Source of the DNA: Ottelia alismoides
Lineage: Eukaryota > Streptophyta > Magnoliopsida > Alismatales > Hydrocharitaceae
Reading direction: 5' to 3'
DNA length: 64,000 nt
Assembly (NCBI GenBank): GCA_037367405.1
Contig: JAZKJV010000085.1
Coordinates: forward strand, 558,001 to 622,000
Numbering within the stretch: the stretch's first letter is position 1; the number at the start of each line of letters is the position of its first letter. A program made the position numbers and the translations under genes. Under the pieces are notes generated by a model. It saw only the letters and a list, made by a program, of their open reading frames with translations, made no database searches and was not told the origin of the DNA. Shown piece after piece: positions 23,183 through 34,545 of this stretch.

Positions 23183-24357
23183 ATGGAGAGTCTCCCTTTG
23201 GAACTCGTCCGCCAGATTCTCCTCCGCGTCTCCACCGCCTCCGCACGCCTCGTCTGCAGGTCGTGGAAGGCCGTCATCGACGACGACCCATCCTTCGCGC
23301 GCGACCAACTCCCCTTCTCCACCTCCGGTTACCTCCTCCGCCACTGCAAGCCATCATGGGCGAGGCCTGCAGGTCCATCTGCATCTCTCTTCACTTACAT
23401 CTCCTCCTCGTCAAGGTTCGCATCGTCCAAACGCACTGAACGCCTCTCCAATGACTACTCGATCATGCAATCCTGCGACGGCCTTCTCCTGGTCGTCTCC
23501 TGTGATGAGAACCTTCATTCGTACATATACAACCCTCTCCTGGGTGAGTGGACTGCGTTGCCACCGGACGATTCTAAACCGAAGATAGCCTGTTACAGTG
23601 ACGCCGGTGTGAAAATACGTTGTCACAGCGGGTTCGGCTTTGATGCTTCCACCAAGCGGTATAAGGTCTTCAGGATGAGGTATCACGGGAAGAACTTGGA
23701 TGAATCCAACCTCATATATGTGAGTTCTGTACTGTCGGTGGACAACAACCCCCCACGGGATGGAGGAGGACAGCGGGGGCAGTTGGTCGCAAGCTTAGTC
23801 ACAGACACGGTGGGGTTCTCGTAAGCAACAGACTCCATTGGCTTCCTGATCAACATTCAGTAGATGGAGATGAAGAGCAACGTGATGGTTGCACCATCGT
23901 TTCTCTGGATGTAGGGACAGAGAGCTTTGCGGAGGTTCGAGGCCCTCGCAATGTGACCAGCTTCCGTGATACGTGTATTATGTCTGTGGGAGGATACCTT
24001 GCCTTGCATGTACGCAGGCAATACCCGACGAGGGGAGAGATATGGGTGAAGGAGTACGGCCGGAAGGTCGAGTCTTGGGCTAAGGAGTACAACACTCCCT
24101 ACGTGGATTCTAGTGTAATAATTTCCCCATGTGGACCATGGAGGGGTCGATCTTTACTTTACACCAAGCACACGAAGTACAATTTCTGGGGCAAATGGCA
24201 ATATTTCTCTCACGATTGCACAAGAGATCATGAGGAGGAGGTGTACATGGGTAGTTTTCATGGCTTCACACCGTGTGAAGTGTTGCAGTACACTCCGAGT
24301 TTGGTTTCCCTCCGACGTCAATGCAAACGAAAGAGATGCGAGATGGACAGATGCTGA
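23183..24357 (+). pseudogene. F-box protein, frame-broken
   Basis: The first frame (23183-23824, 213 codons) begins MESLPLELVRQILLRVSTAS and holds an N-terminal F-box (about residues 1-45, with LVCRSWKAVIDDD). An F-box-associated region follows, with SCDGLLLV, IYNPLLGEWTALPP and GFGFDASTKRYKVFR. Such proteins join SKP1 and cullin to form ubiquitin ligases. The family phrase for the next part (GGVLVSNRLHWLPD) is present at 23806-23847 but in another frame, and runs on to a stop at 24355. The change happens between about 23770 and 23806, where 'agttggtcgcaag' has at least one base too many. An intron is unlikely because the coding sequence is continuous. GC-rich third positions suit a monocot-type gene. 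It may be a recent pseudogene or an assembly error. Confidence 0.8.
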
Positions 24358-24628
24358 TGGTCGGTTTCCTTTTTATTTTATCTACAGATTTGTCTATCAG
24401 TAAATAAGAAGTCTTCCATTCCATAGACTCATAGAATCATTGAATATTGTACAATGGAGTGTGTTCCCATGAAGTGTTTTCAAAGTCGTAGTTTATAAGA
24501 TGGAGCTCAAGTGTGTGAGATCGATCAAATTTTTTGCAAAAATAAAATGAAAGATCTCGTATCTGCAATTGTTACGCGGCTCTTGAATTCCACCCCACGT
24601 TAAGTTCAAAAATAACACTTGAGAGTGT
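24358..24628. other. 3' flank of the F-box gene
   Basis: Contains short AATAAA-like motifs ('gtaaataagaag' near 24400 and 'aaaataaaatg' near 24540) that could serve polyadenylation. No other feature. Confidence 0.3.
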
Positions 24629-24636
24629 ATTTATAA

Positions 24637-25592
24637 GAAGGTTTTAAGAATCGAACTGAACCGGCCGGTTCAATCAGGTAAACCAAGAATCGAAAGAAAT
24701 ACGGTCCAATCATCCGGTTTTTATTCAGAAACTAAAAATCAATCAAAATTTGTCAAAACTCGATTGGACCGTTTAAACCCGGTTGAACCAATTGAACCAA
24801 ACCAGTGGTTCAACCTTCCATTTTTGACAAAAAAATAAATTTTGACAATTTAATAAAATGTAAACTTTTAAAAATTATTCATAATCTAGTCTCATTCTAA
24901 CCCATAATATAGTACTCATTTATCTCTTCTCCTTCCACATTTGTCAAGGACCCATTAACACCTCTCACTTCCTGTCATATAAGCATGGCCTCTCGTCTCA
25001 CATATTACACACGTTTGTCTACTTCTAACTACAACAAAGGAAGAATATGCCATAGTTATACTATGAGAAGAAATAAATTTGCATCACGCAAACATGAATT
25101 TTACAAAATATGTTTATCATGCCTTTTGAGTTTTTCTAATAACATTTATACCCCTGACATTTAGCAATTTCTCTCATGCTCCTATATTCTTAAAAAATTC
25201 ACAATATTATTCTTATGTTGGTATAATATAGCACACTAGTACTAATAAAATGTGACCAGTATCCATTTTATAAAAATACAAAGGGTGCAAGACTGTAAAA
25301 AAAGGAGTATAAGTGTTATTAAAAAACTAGGAAGGACACAAGTATATAGATCCTTTAAAGATATGATGTAATATTTTTCATATTTATTTGTATGATACTA
25401 CCGGTCTAACTCGGTTCGACCCAATTAAACCATACGAACCAAACCAAACGTAGAACGGTTCGGTCTTTTCCGATTTTTATGAACGGTTGACGTCATCATC
25501 GGTTCGACTAGTCGGTCTCTTTGATCTGACCATAAAAAGCAAAAACCGATACTTGCTCGGTTCGATGTCCGGTTCGGTTTTTTAAAATCTTG
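24637..25592. mobile_element. hAT-like MITE with 8-bp duplication
   Basis: The left end GAAGGTTTTAAGAATCGAAC and the right end GGTTTTTTAAAATCTTG are inverted repeats, followed inward by 'gaaccggccggttc'-type palindromes. The exact 8-bp direct repeat ATTTATAA flanks it (24629-24636 and 25593-25600). No transposase. Relatives with CAAGGTTTT ends occur at 26756 and 50233. Confidence 0.8.
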
Positions 25593-25600
25593 ATTTATAA

Positions 25601-26755
25601 TTTTATTGGAAATTTTGTGTACATCGATAAGTACGGGAAATAAATAATTTACGTTCAAAACAACAAAGTATTGTAGATTTAAGGACATATTGTTCATTCG
25701 AAGTAGCGGCAGTAGTGGTGAAAACTCCGATGGAAGAACACGGTGATGATCTTAAAATGATGGTTAAGATCTTGTTTTTTTACCTTGGAGTGTTTTTAAA
25801 TAAAAATCGATCAGTACATATATATATGTGGTTTGATTTTGAATTAGTTTTAAATTCATAATTTAAAAAATTGATGTTTTAGCTATAAAGGTTGTGTACA
25901 AAGAGAAAAAAGGGGTTGGAGCCATAAAAAGAGAGCACGTCATATATATATTTTGTCATTAATTTGTCACTTGCCTTGATAAAAACTATACCTTTCACGG
26001 AACTTCAAATCGCACAAATTTGATGTTTAATTCGATAACGAATATATCAAATGTTGCACTGATTTGCATTTAATTGGAAAGTTGAATCAAAATGATAACG
26101 GAAGTGATATGACGATGAAAGAACAATCCCTTTGCCTTTTGAGTCCATATCAACATCTTTAATTGAGTATTTAGTGATCTACTTAATCTTTATAATCAAA
26201 TTCTGAGTCATGCCTTTCTACCTTCCAGTATAAATATACCAATCAAATGACCATTAAAATCAACGATTAGTATTAGACTATAAAAAATCGACCATCAGAT
26301 GGCACTGCTACAACTAAAATCGTCATGCAAACGTAGCATATCGTAACTCATCATAGGGTGGCGTTGTGAGAAAGGAATGATTATTAATTAACCAAGTTAG
26401 TTTTTGCCCTATTGATCTTTGTTTAATTATTGCTTTATTTATTTGTTTCACATCTTTAGGTAGTGTACCATCTCAGACTCGTGTCATTGGATCATTAGCA
26501 AATAAAAGTATCACTAACATATTGTTGGGTCAGGGGCATATGATCTATTGACAATAACTCAAAATGCTTGAACTTAAGTTGTTAAGTAGTTATCCCCTCT
26601 TGTAATCCAATCTTGCCCTGTCAATTTTCGGTGTAGGACTATGTTTAAGGTGCTATAATATTCTTCACTTATATTCGCAACGTCATGGTTGCGAATGATC
26701 CATCACTTATTCTTAGTAACAGTGATGAGAGCATGCTCGAGGTAACAATTTCCTC
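25601..26755. other. Unassigned AT-rich stretch
   Basis: No gene, element end or repeat is recognisable in this 1.15 kb. Confidence 0.3.
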
Positions 26756-26935
26756 CAAGGTTTTAAAAATCTGACCGTACGTTGAACCTGCCAAGTCTTC
26801 GGTTTGGCCAAACTGACCAGACTGTCGGTCCAAATCAGAGGGAATGATGATGATGTTGGCATGATTTCATCATTCCTATTCACTCAAAAAAACTGGATTG
26901 GGCTTACTTTATAGGTCTGATCGGTCGAACCAATA
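26756..26935. mobile_element. Fragment of CAAGGTTTT-family hAT MITE
   Basis: It starts CAAGGTTTTAAAAATCTGAC, the terminal motif of the family, with 'ggtctgatcggtcgaacc' (26917-26934) as a possible inverted partner further in. No right terminus or duplication was found. Confidence 0.4.
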
Positions 26936-27446
26936 AAAGTTGATACATATACACAAGTATGTATGTATCTATCAATTAAATAATCATTGAAAATGTCAAA
27001 TCTTTCAATAGAATAACGTGATTATTTTTTAGTAAAATTCTTCGAAAGTTAGCCATATTTTCTAACAATATATATGAATACAATATTACAATTACTTATA
27101 CATATTTGCTTCTAGAAGGCTATTCTAAGAAGACAGGGGAATGAGGCTATACGAAAGGATATTAGTTTTTTTGGATTTAAGCTCGAGAATGACCAATGAT
27201 AGATCTGAATAGAAGCAAAGAATTCATGCAGTCAACTCTACTTAATGTGAGAAAATACTTTGTTATTATCGTAATTACTTTTTATTCCACAAGCGAGAGA
27301 GGGGGTTCATCCTCAACCCTCCTTAGCTAGATAGTTTAAGACAAGTGTGAGGATTATTTTTCAACGACCTTTCTATATCCCCTTCTTCTACTGTGTTTGC
27401 ATATTTAAGGTAAATTTAACTTTTGCTTTCATGTTGTCTTAGATTC

Positions 27447-29767
27447 AAGGCTTTTTATACTTTTGTTCTCACGATATTTTGCAGTTACAGTTATGCCCCT
27501 CCTTTTGCCGCATAAATTGCGCCCTCTCTTTTCATGCAATTAATTATTGTTCCACTTAGGTTAGTTGTCGTACATTCTCCTTCTAAATGGACATTATCTC
27601 AAGGATACAAGCATATTTGGAACGAAAAAAGAATGGTACAAATGTAATATTTTGAGAGCTCAACCCCTTCCTCTCACAGATCCTCACCGCAATTGCACAT
27701 TGTTCAACCCACTAAAGATCGACGCGCCTCTCAATCGTCTACCGCTTCGCAACTGCCACCTCATTGGAGGAGTTGACCATGCAATTAACTCCCCCCCTCC
27801 ACCTATTGTTTCTTTCCCATAATGAATTTCACACTTCTACTATGTGCTTGCCAACAACCACCTTCCAAATGCCTCTCTATTCGTGCAGTCATCCACACAT
27901 TATCTAGTGACACTACAATTCCTCGTGTAGTCCTCATACGTTCTAGTCCAATAGTTCAAACTCCCACTAGTTATCGCCCCGACCTCCTTCTCCATCCTTG
28001 CCACCACCTCCACCCTCCTCCTCCCTTGACCTCATTCACCCTCAACCCCATCCACCTGACCCCTCTCTCTCTCTCCTCGCCCTTATCCCCCTGTACATGA
28101 CTTCCCCGCTGCCACTAGAACCCATTGAGCATCGGTCAGTGAGAGAAGGGAGAAGAGGCATGGTCACAACCGGCAATCCACATTACCATAGACACTTTCA
28201 ACAACTCCCCGTAGTTGTCGAGGATGCACCTTCAAATGGAGGCTTGATCGGCCTCAATTCTTAAGTTGTTGATATTTAATCCATGTATCCATTATCGAGA
28301 TGGTCACTGTCCTAGCACCATTCACTCATCTTCATATGTAATCCACTGCCGACAACAACACTAGGCAGCTCGACACCATCTACAGCAACTTCATTGATGA
28401 TTTGCAAATTATGAGTGCTCTAGGGTTGCATACAAGGGTGGAACTAGCATATATCCTAGGGGGGCCATGGCCCCTCCTTAATTATTACATTTCACTTATA
28501 TAATGATGTTAATTTTTGATATGACCCCTCTTCAAAGTTTAAATATATCAAGAACAATCTCAAATACTAATATTGAATGCTTAATGGCTTGTTCGCAAAG
28601 CATTTAATCTTCTAAACAATGAACTCGGGTTCAAATTCCATTGTACTATTTTTGTTAAAATAATAGCTCCACTCACTTTACCTCCATCCTTTCTTTTGTT
28701 TAAAAATTAATTCCATCCTTTCATTGTTAAAAAATTACTTTTAATCACTTTTGATATATTAACATTATAAATATAATTTTATATAGAATGAGATTGGGGC
28801 TCATTTATCTCTGTCATTATTTTTAATTCTCTTTGCAGATGAAATAAATTTTGTTGCTTCCTTTTAAATATGTTTTGTAAATAAAACTATTAAAAAATAT
28901 CATTGAAAAAAGAAGTCTATACCTTACTGAAAAATTCAAATAACATTGAAATGATAAGTTTATCAAGTTTTAAAAATCACATTTGAAATTGTTCTCTACT
29001 TAAAAAAATCATTTGAAAATACATTTCTTTTCATTTTTACTTATACAACATAGATGTGTACTTGCCCCCCTCCCCCCATAAAATTCCTGGTTCTGCCCCT
29101 GGTTGCATATCTAGGCCATGTTTTGGGTTTGGGGGTGTTAGGTGGAGAAGCAATCAACAAGGAGGGGAATCGGGCTACTAGGCACATCTACAACAATTTC
29201 ATCGATGCTTTGCCTATCATGAGTGTTCTAGGATGTAGATCTGGGAAGTGTTCTGGAGTTAGCAATGTTGGGAGGCAGATGAACAGCATGGGGGAGGGTT
29301 CATGTACGATGGAAGGGGGGGGGGGGCTTTCTAAGGCTGCGAGCTTCAATCTGGGCTTTGGCGCTTGTAGACTACTCGCTTCCAGAGCTTGCTAAAAGGA
29401 AAAGGGCCTCTCAGGAGGGTCTCAGGAAATCGGCATGAGGAGGGTCCGCTCGGGCAGTCGCGTCAGCGGCCCTTAGCCTTCCTGATTGAGCCTTCGGTCC
29501 CCCTCTATCAGGTAGGATCTGATTGACAAGGATGCGAGGCGAGGGGGGGGGGGTAGAAGGAGGAGTTAACATTGAATCGCATGGGCGTAAATGTAATAAA
29601 ATCTTTGTAAAGCATACCTTGGTTTGTATAAATCATAATTAGTTTATTCACTACGAAGATGCATATATGTTAAAGGTGCAGAAAGGGAGGGACACAAGTA
29701 ATGCTGCAAGAAAGGGAGGGACACAACTATAATTACATAATCTCAAAGAGGTACAAGTGTAAAAATA
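27447..29767. mobile_element. Mutator-like element with long TIRs, Pack-MULE-like
   Basis: The left region (about 27447-27570: 'ctttttatacttttgttctc', 'gttacagttatgcccctcc') and the right region (about 29640-29767) are long inverted repeats; the right reads in reverse 'gtacctctttgagattatg' and 'agttgtgtccctccctttc'. The flanks CTTAGATTC/TTTAGATTT agree at 7 of 9. Inside lies GC-richer DNA unlike the surroundings (27660-28260 and 29105-29560), with short open frames but no known domain. A hAT-like element (28433-29101) is nested. The layout fits a Mutator element carrying captured host sequence, but the donor cannot be named. Confidence 0.55.
28433..29101. mobile_element. hAT-like element with internal tRNA-like boxes (copy 2)
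   Basis: The ends CAAGGGTGGAACTAGC and CCTGGTTCTGCCCCTG are inverted repeats of the same family as 20911-21575. A perfect 8-bp direct repeat GTTGCATA flanks it (28425-28432 and 29102-29109). The interior again carries a B-box-like GGGTTCAAATTCC (28627-28639). It is inserted in the interior of the Pack-MULE-like element. Confidence 0.85.
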
Positions 29768-29886
29768 TTTAGATTTAAAATGTCTTTTCATTTTTTTCAA
29801 GAAGATTGATGGAGACAAGTATGACCTTTGATATTTTGAAAGAAAGTAAAATATTGATTTATTCAGATTCGTCCATATCAATAAAT

Positions 29887-31285
29887 GAACTTTTTTTAAA
29901 AAAATAATTACTAATGTAATCTTAATTAAATAGATAGGTATGGAAATAAAAAAAATAAAAATTTAGGTATAAATCGACACTTGAAGTAGTGATTTGGGGA
30001 GAATACCCAAAATGACACCACATGTGCCGATTTGGGTGGGGATTTTACATTCGTATCTTAATTAAATAACCCTCGCATTTATACTATTAAAAGTAACTAC
30101 ATTTAAAGGTATTCTTTTGCTTGATGCATAGATTTTTATAATCTAACCCGTTCTTAATTTCACAATTACTATAAAGAAAATTAACATTCTGAAACTGCAT
30201 TTGTACATGTGGATACATTTAAATTTATATATGTGGATATTTGGATATGCATATATTTTCTGCAAGTTTGTTTATGCTAGTTATCTCCTATCAAGATAGT
30301 AAGATCAGATATTGTTTTTTGCACATACTATCATATACATTTTTAGGTGATATTGATATGTGTTTCTATTTTGGATAGAAATATTTATTTTTTTAACCAA
30401 CATGGATACATAAATAAAAGAAGTCACTTTTTGTAACAAGGAGATCACATAATTTGTATCCGTCTGATGCATTTTCATATTTACAGAAACCAATATAAAT
30501 ACAAATATCATTTTCTTTTTTTGATGTAAACAAGGAAACAAGTATTGGTTGTACGTTTGTATAGAAAAATACTAATATCATTGTTATTTTTGTCACATTT
30601 TGTGATATAGACAGCACACATATCGTTTTTATTTTTTTAGATTGTGTATATGGATATTGAAATCGCAACTCCAAGATATATATATTTCTCCCAGTATTAT
30701 GTATAACTTTAGAAAATATTCAAGTTATGTCTCAAAGATATTCATAATTATATCAAAAAAAATTTATATAGTTGTGTATATATCCATATCAAAAAATGAA
30801 AACTATCATACTCATATCTATATTCGCAAAAAATGAAACTTATTTTCTTATCATTATCCATATGCGTCAATATATATATGTATGTATGTATATGTATCCA
30901 TGCAATAATAAATCTAAAGTAGATATGTTATCTACCGTCAAAACATTAATTTCCATTATCGTAATTATGAAATTAAGAAGTAATTAACTTATATTGGAAT
31001 TATAAAAATCAATGCATCAAGTGAACGAATACTCTTAAATATAGTTACTTTTAATAGTATAAATGCAAATGTTATTTATATCAATAATTTTTGAGACATG
31101 GTAGGGATGCAAAATGGTGGGACACAAGTACAAAATCCCTACTCAAATTAGCACATGAGATGTCATTTTGGGCATTCTTCCCAAATCGGCACTTCAAGTG
31201 TCGATTTATGCTTAAATTTTCAATTTTTAAATTTTCCTTCCTATCTATTTACCTAAGATTAAATTAATAATTATTAAAAAAATCC
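29887..31285. mobile_element. Mutator-like element with about 265-bp TIRs
   Basis: The left arm (29887-30150) and right arm (about 31020-31285) are inverted repeats over roughly 265 bases. They share for example 'aaatcgacacttgaagt' and its partner 'acttcaagtgtcgattt', and 'ttatactattaaaagtaact' and 'agttacttttaatagtataa'. The 9-bp flanks TCAATAAAT/TCAGTAAAT agree at 8 of 9. The AT-rich middle holds no supported coding region. Long arms and a 9-bp duplication identify the Mutator superfamily. Confidence 0.8.
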
Positions 31286-31389
31286 TCAGTAAATTGGTTG
31301 GACCAATACCAAAAATTATATTCTTTTATAAGAACAGATCCAAAACAATAAAAAAAAATAAATTGACCTATCTCCGTAAGTACATATCC

Positions 31390-31735
31390 GTACGTACATA
31401 TCAGGGCATCGATGCGACGGTAGTAAATATCACGGGTCGATATGCATCACTCATATCTTCAACTACCACAATTTCTCGAACATCGTCATCGTACTCCATG
31501 TTTGCTATGTAATATGTTCCAGCATCCAACAACATTCTATGAAACACCTACAACATAACTCCGCTCGATACATCCTTTCTGAACACATGCTTGATCCTCT
31601 CAATTAACCACGTGGATGTCAGTTCGAAGCTAATCTTGATGCATGATTTTCATCCGACCTCCAACGTAAATCACATCCTTAGTCAATTTCGAGATATCCC
31701 CGCCGCAATGACAAAAACAATGAACTTTTCTAGAC
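31390..31735 (-). pseudogene. Possible MuDR/PB1-like N-terminal fragment
   Basis: Reading leftward from about 31735, the product begins MSRKVHCFCHCGGDISKL and continues with VIYVGGRMKIMH, which resembles the start of plant Mutator transposases ('F-C-x-x-G-G-x-I ... Y-x-G-G-R'). After at least one frameshift it runs through MLLDAGTYYIANMEYDDDVR, another stretch typical of that region. It is broken by stops and frameshifts. It lies next to a Mutator-like element. This identification rests on remembered patterns and is tentative. Confidence 0.4.
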
Positions 31736-32697
31736 ATCATAACACATCACAATAAATCAAGCATTCATTGGAATCATAAGGTATGTAACTCATAATGTTG
31801 ATAAAAAATGGTATTATTTTGAACGAACAAAAAATACCTTAATCTACCATATCGAGTACAAAACAAACCATAAAATCCACAAAAGTCAGAAACCCACCTA
31901 AAACAAGATAAAATACTTTGAAATACTTGTTGTGAGCAACTATAGGTATATTAGGACATCACTTCCGTCAGTTGAGGATGGGGGAGGACCGAAGAGGTGG
32001 AGGAGCTCCAAAGGAGGCGACTAAGCGCGTTGGGGCAAGGGTCAAGCTCCGCAAGGAAGGGCGGGTGGGCCCAGCTACATAGTAGAAGGAAACATAAGGG
32101 GAGGGTTGTAGAATGCGGGTGGGAGGTTCTGACAAGCTTGTTGGGACTTGATATTAGGAAAGAGCCACCATTAGGAAAGGCGGCTTGCTTACGGTACATA
32201 AGAAAATAAAGTTTTTTGATCGTCCAGAGCCGATATCTTTCGAGGGTTGCAGCCCAAACAAATTTTCCTCTTGTTTTGTAATAATGTTTATGCCCTCAGA
32301 AAACGTATCTGATAACATATGTAATCTTGGATTGGCCGGACTGCCCCCAAAAGAATTATACCATGCACAAATGCAATAATAAACACACAAAAATAGTCAT
32401 AAATATAAATTGAAAAACCCATCGAAAACTTTAAACCCCAAAAGGATTGCGATATGGAGATCTCTTATCTAGTTATCTTCTGTTCTCTTCAAGATACTTA
32501 TTAACAACCTCTTTGTCAAAGACTCCAACCCATTTGGAGTCATGCTACATGATGGAGATTATGTATGTTTTTGCTCTCATCTGAGGGCTAGATATAAACT
32601 CGTGTAAATTAAGATTTATCCGTATATATGAGCGTTGTCAACATGCCCTATCCTTCAAAATCTAGGCTTAAAGATGGCTCTTTCCGCCAGTTTAGCA
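31736..32697. other. Unassigned stretch
   Basis: No supported gene. A GC-richer patch at 31970-32160 has overlapping open frames on both strands but no recognisable family. Confidence 0.3.
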
Positions 32698-32705
32698 CAA
32701 CTGGG

Positions 32706-33281
32706 TAGGGATGAAAACGATCGGATACGGATACGAATATAGGTATAATCATATCTTTATCCATTTTTAAATACGAACACGAATGCGGATACGAATATTG
32801 ATGAATGTAAAAAATGTGATACCTTATTCTTAAAACGAATACGAATGTAAAAAGAATACGAATCGGATACGAATAATAACAGAAAATTTTAAAAGATTAA
32901 CTAAAATATACATGTTTAGGACGGTTTACACATAAAATAGATACACTAGATATAGTAATTTCATAACAACTATATCATCAATGGTGCACCCCCTAGTCCC
33001 TCCTTTTCCCGCCAGAGGCAAAGAGGGTGAGCCCTCAGGCCAGAGCCGAGAAGCCCTCATATATATGCAATCATAAAATGTTGTTACGCACAATTATAAC
33101 TAAATATATTACTATACTTATGTATGAAAACGAATATACGAATACGAATGTGAATATTAGTGAAATCTAATGTGATATCTATATCCGCATCCATTTTAAA
33201 ATGAATACAAATGTCAAAATATGTACAAACGGATACGATAACAGATCGGATAGGAATATATTCACATTCGTTTTCATCCTG
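32706..33281. mobile_element. hAT-like MITE, GGATGAAAACG family
   Basis: The ends TAGGGATGAAAACG and CGTTTTCATCCTG are inverted repeats, and the interior repeats 'ggatacgaata'-like phrases in both directions. The flanks CAACTGGG/CAACTAAG agree at 6 of 8. No coding region. Confidence 0.7.
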
Positions 33282-33679
33282 CAACTAAGAGTTTATGGAA
33301 TAAATTGATCGATAAGCTCAACAAAAATATAGAGTTTTATGAAAATACATTTTTTGTTGCTAACAAAGAATATAATCCTAAACTCGAACCATCTCTGAGA
33401 TTGCAATGCAGTACAAAACCAACACATGGATTCCCAAGCAGGTTATTAAGAAGATTGATTCGATTAGAGCAGTCATCCTCTGTAGTGGCCCCACGGGCAT
33501 CAAGAGACCACATCTACCAGATAAGAACTCTCTAGGAAGGCCCTAAGAAATGTTGTGATGGGTTCTAACAAGCTTAAGAAATTTTTGTTGGCTGAAATCC
33601 TTTATAATATTTCTGTTGCAGAGAGACAGAAGATAGTGTAAAGTCTTGCTTCGGCATTTTGGAATCCCATCCTCGCCAA
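33282..33679. other. Unassigned stretch
   Basis: About 400 bases without a supported gene or repeat, lying between a MITE and the Helitron-like terminus. Confidence 0.3.
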
Positions 33680-34506
33680 TCTTACTATATATAATAGCCC
33701 GTGCCTCTGCTACTGTAGCAAATGTCCGTCGGAGAAATTCCATGAATCCTGCCTTCTCCATGTTCCTCTTTATATGGATTTTCTTGTTTGTTTACTATAT
33801 ATAAAAAAAATCCTGTCCAGGAAATTTCCAAGCGATTTCGACTTCTTGCCTTTTCCATGTTACTTGGACTATGTCCTTCCCCGTTTGCATGGCCCATTGA
33901 CGTGTCTGTTGTCGAATGCTTTAGGAATGCTAAACGTGGATTGCACCTGATGGTTCCTATTTACGCCATCGTCGAGCTTCTGTCCAAGTTCATCTTCCCC
34001 TTTCTTCCATCTCCGCGTTGATGTTCATACAACCTCTCCAGCACCGACGTCCACACAGATGAACTTTCTTGAGTGATTGAACCCTCTCTTACTAAATATA
34101 ATAGCCCGTGGCTTTGCTATTGTAGCAAATGTCCGCCGGAGAAATCCCATGAATCATGCCTTCTCCATGTTCCTCTTTATGTGCATTTTCTTGTCTGTTT
34201 ACTATATATATAATCCTTCAAGAAATTTCTAAGCGATTTCGTCCCCCTCGCCTTTTCCATATTACTTGGACTCTGTCTTTCCTCGTTTGCATGGCCCCTT
34301 GACGTGTCCGTCATAGAATACTTTAGGAATGTCAGACATCTGTTGCATCCGAAACATGGATTGCACCCGACGGTTCCTATTTATGCCATCGTCGAGCTTC
34401 TATCCAAGTTCATCTTCCCCTTTCTTCCATCTCCATGTTGCTGTTCATGCAACCTCTCCAGCATCGACATCCACACAGATGAACTTTCTTGAGTGATTGA
34501 ACTCCC
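33680..34506 (+). repeat. Tandem duplication of the Helitron-like 5' end
   Basis: Unit 1 (33680-34086) and unit 2 (34087 to about 34506) are head-to-tail copies of about 410 bp with roughly 90% identity. Each begins TCTTACTA(T/A)ATATAATAG, and both contain 'cgccatcgtcgagcttct' and end near 'gagtgattgaac'. The left unit starts after an A, as expected at a Helitron boundary. Confidence 0.85.
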
Positions 34507-34521
34507 AGAGATAAGGGTGAA
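34507..34521 (+). other. Target-site duplication of the LINE, left copy
   Basis: AGAGATAAGGGTGAA, identical to 40172-40186. The exact 15-bp match fixes both ends of the LINE insertion. Confidence 0.95.
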
Positions 34522-34545
34522 TGCGAGAGGGAGAGGGAGAGGGAG

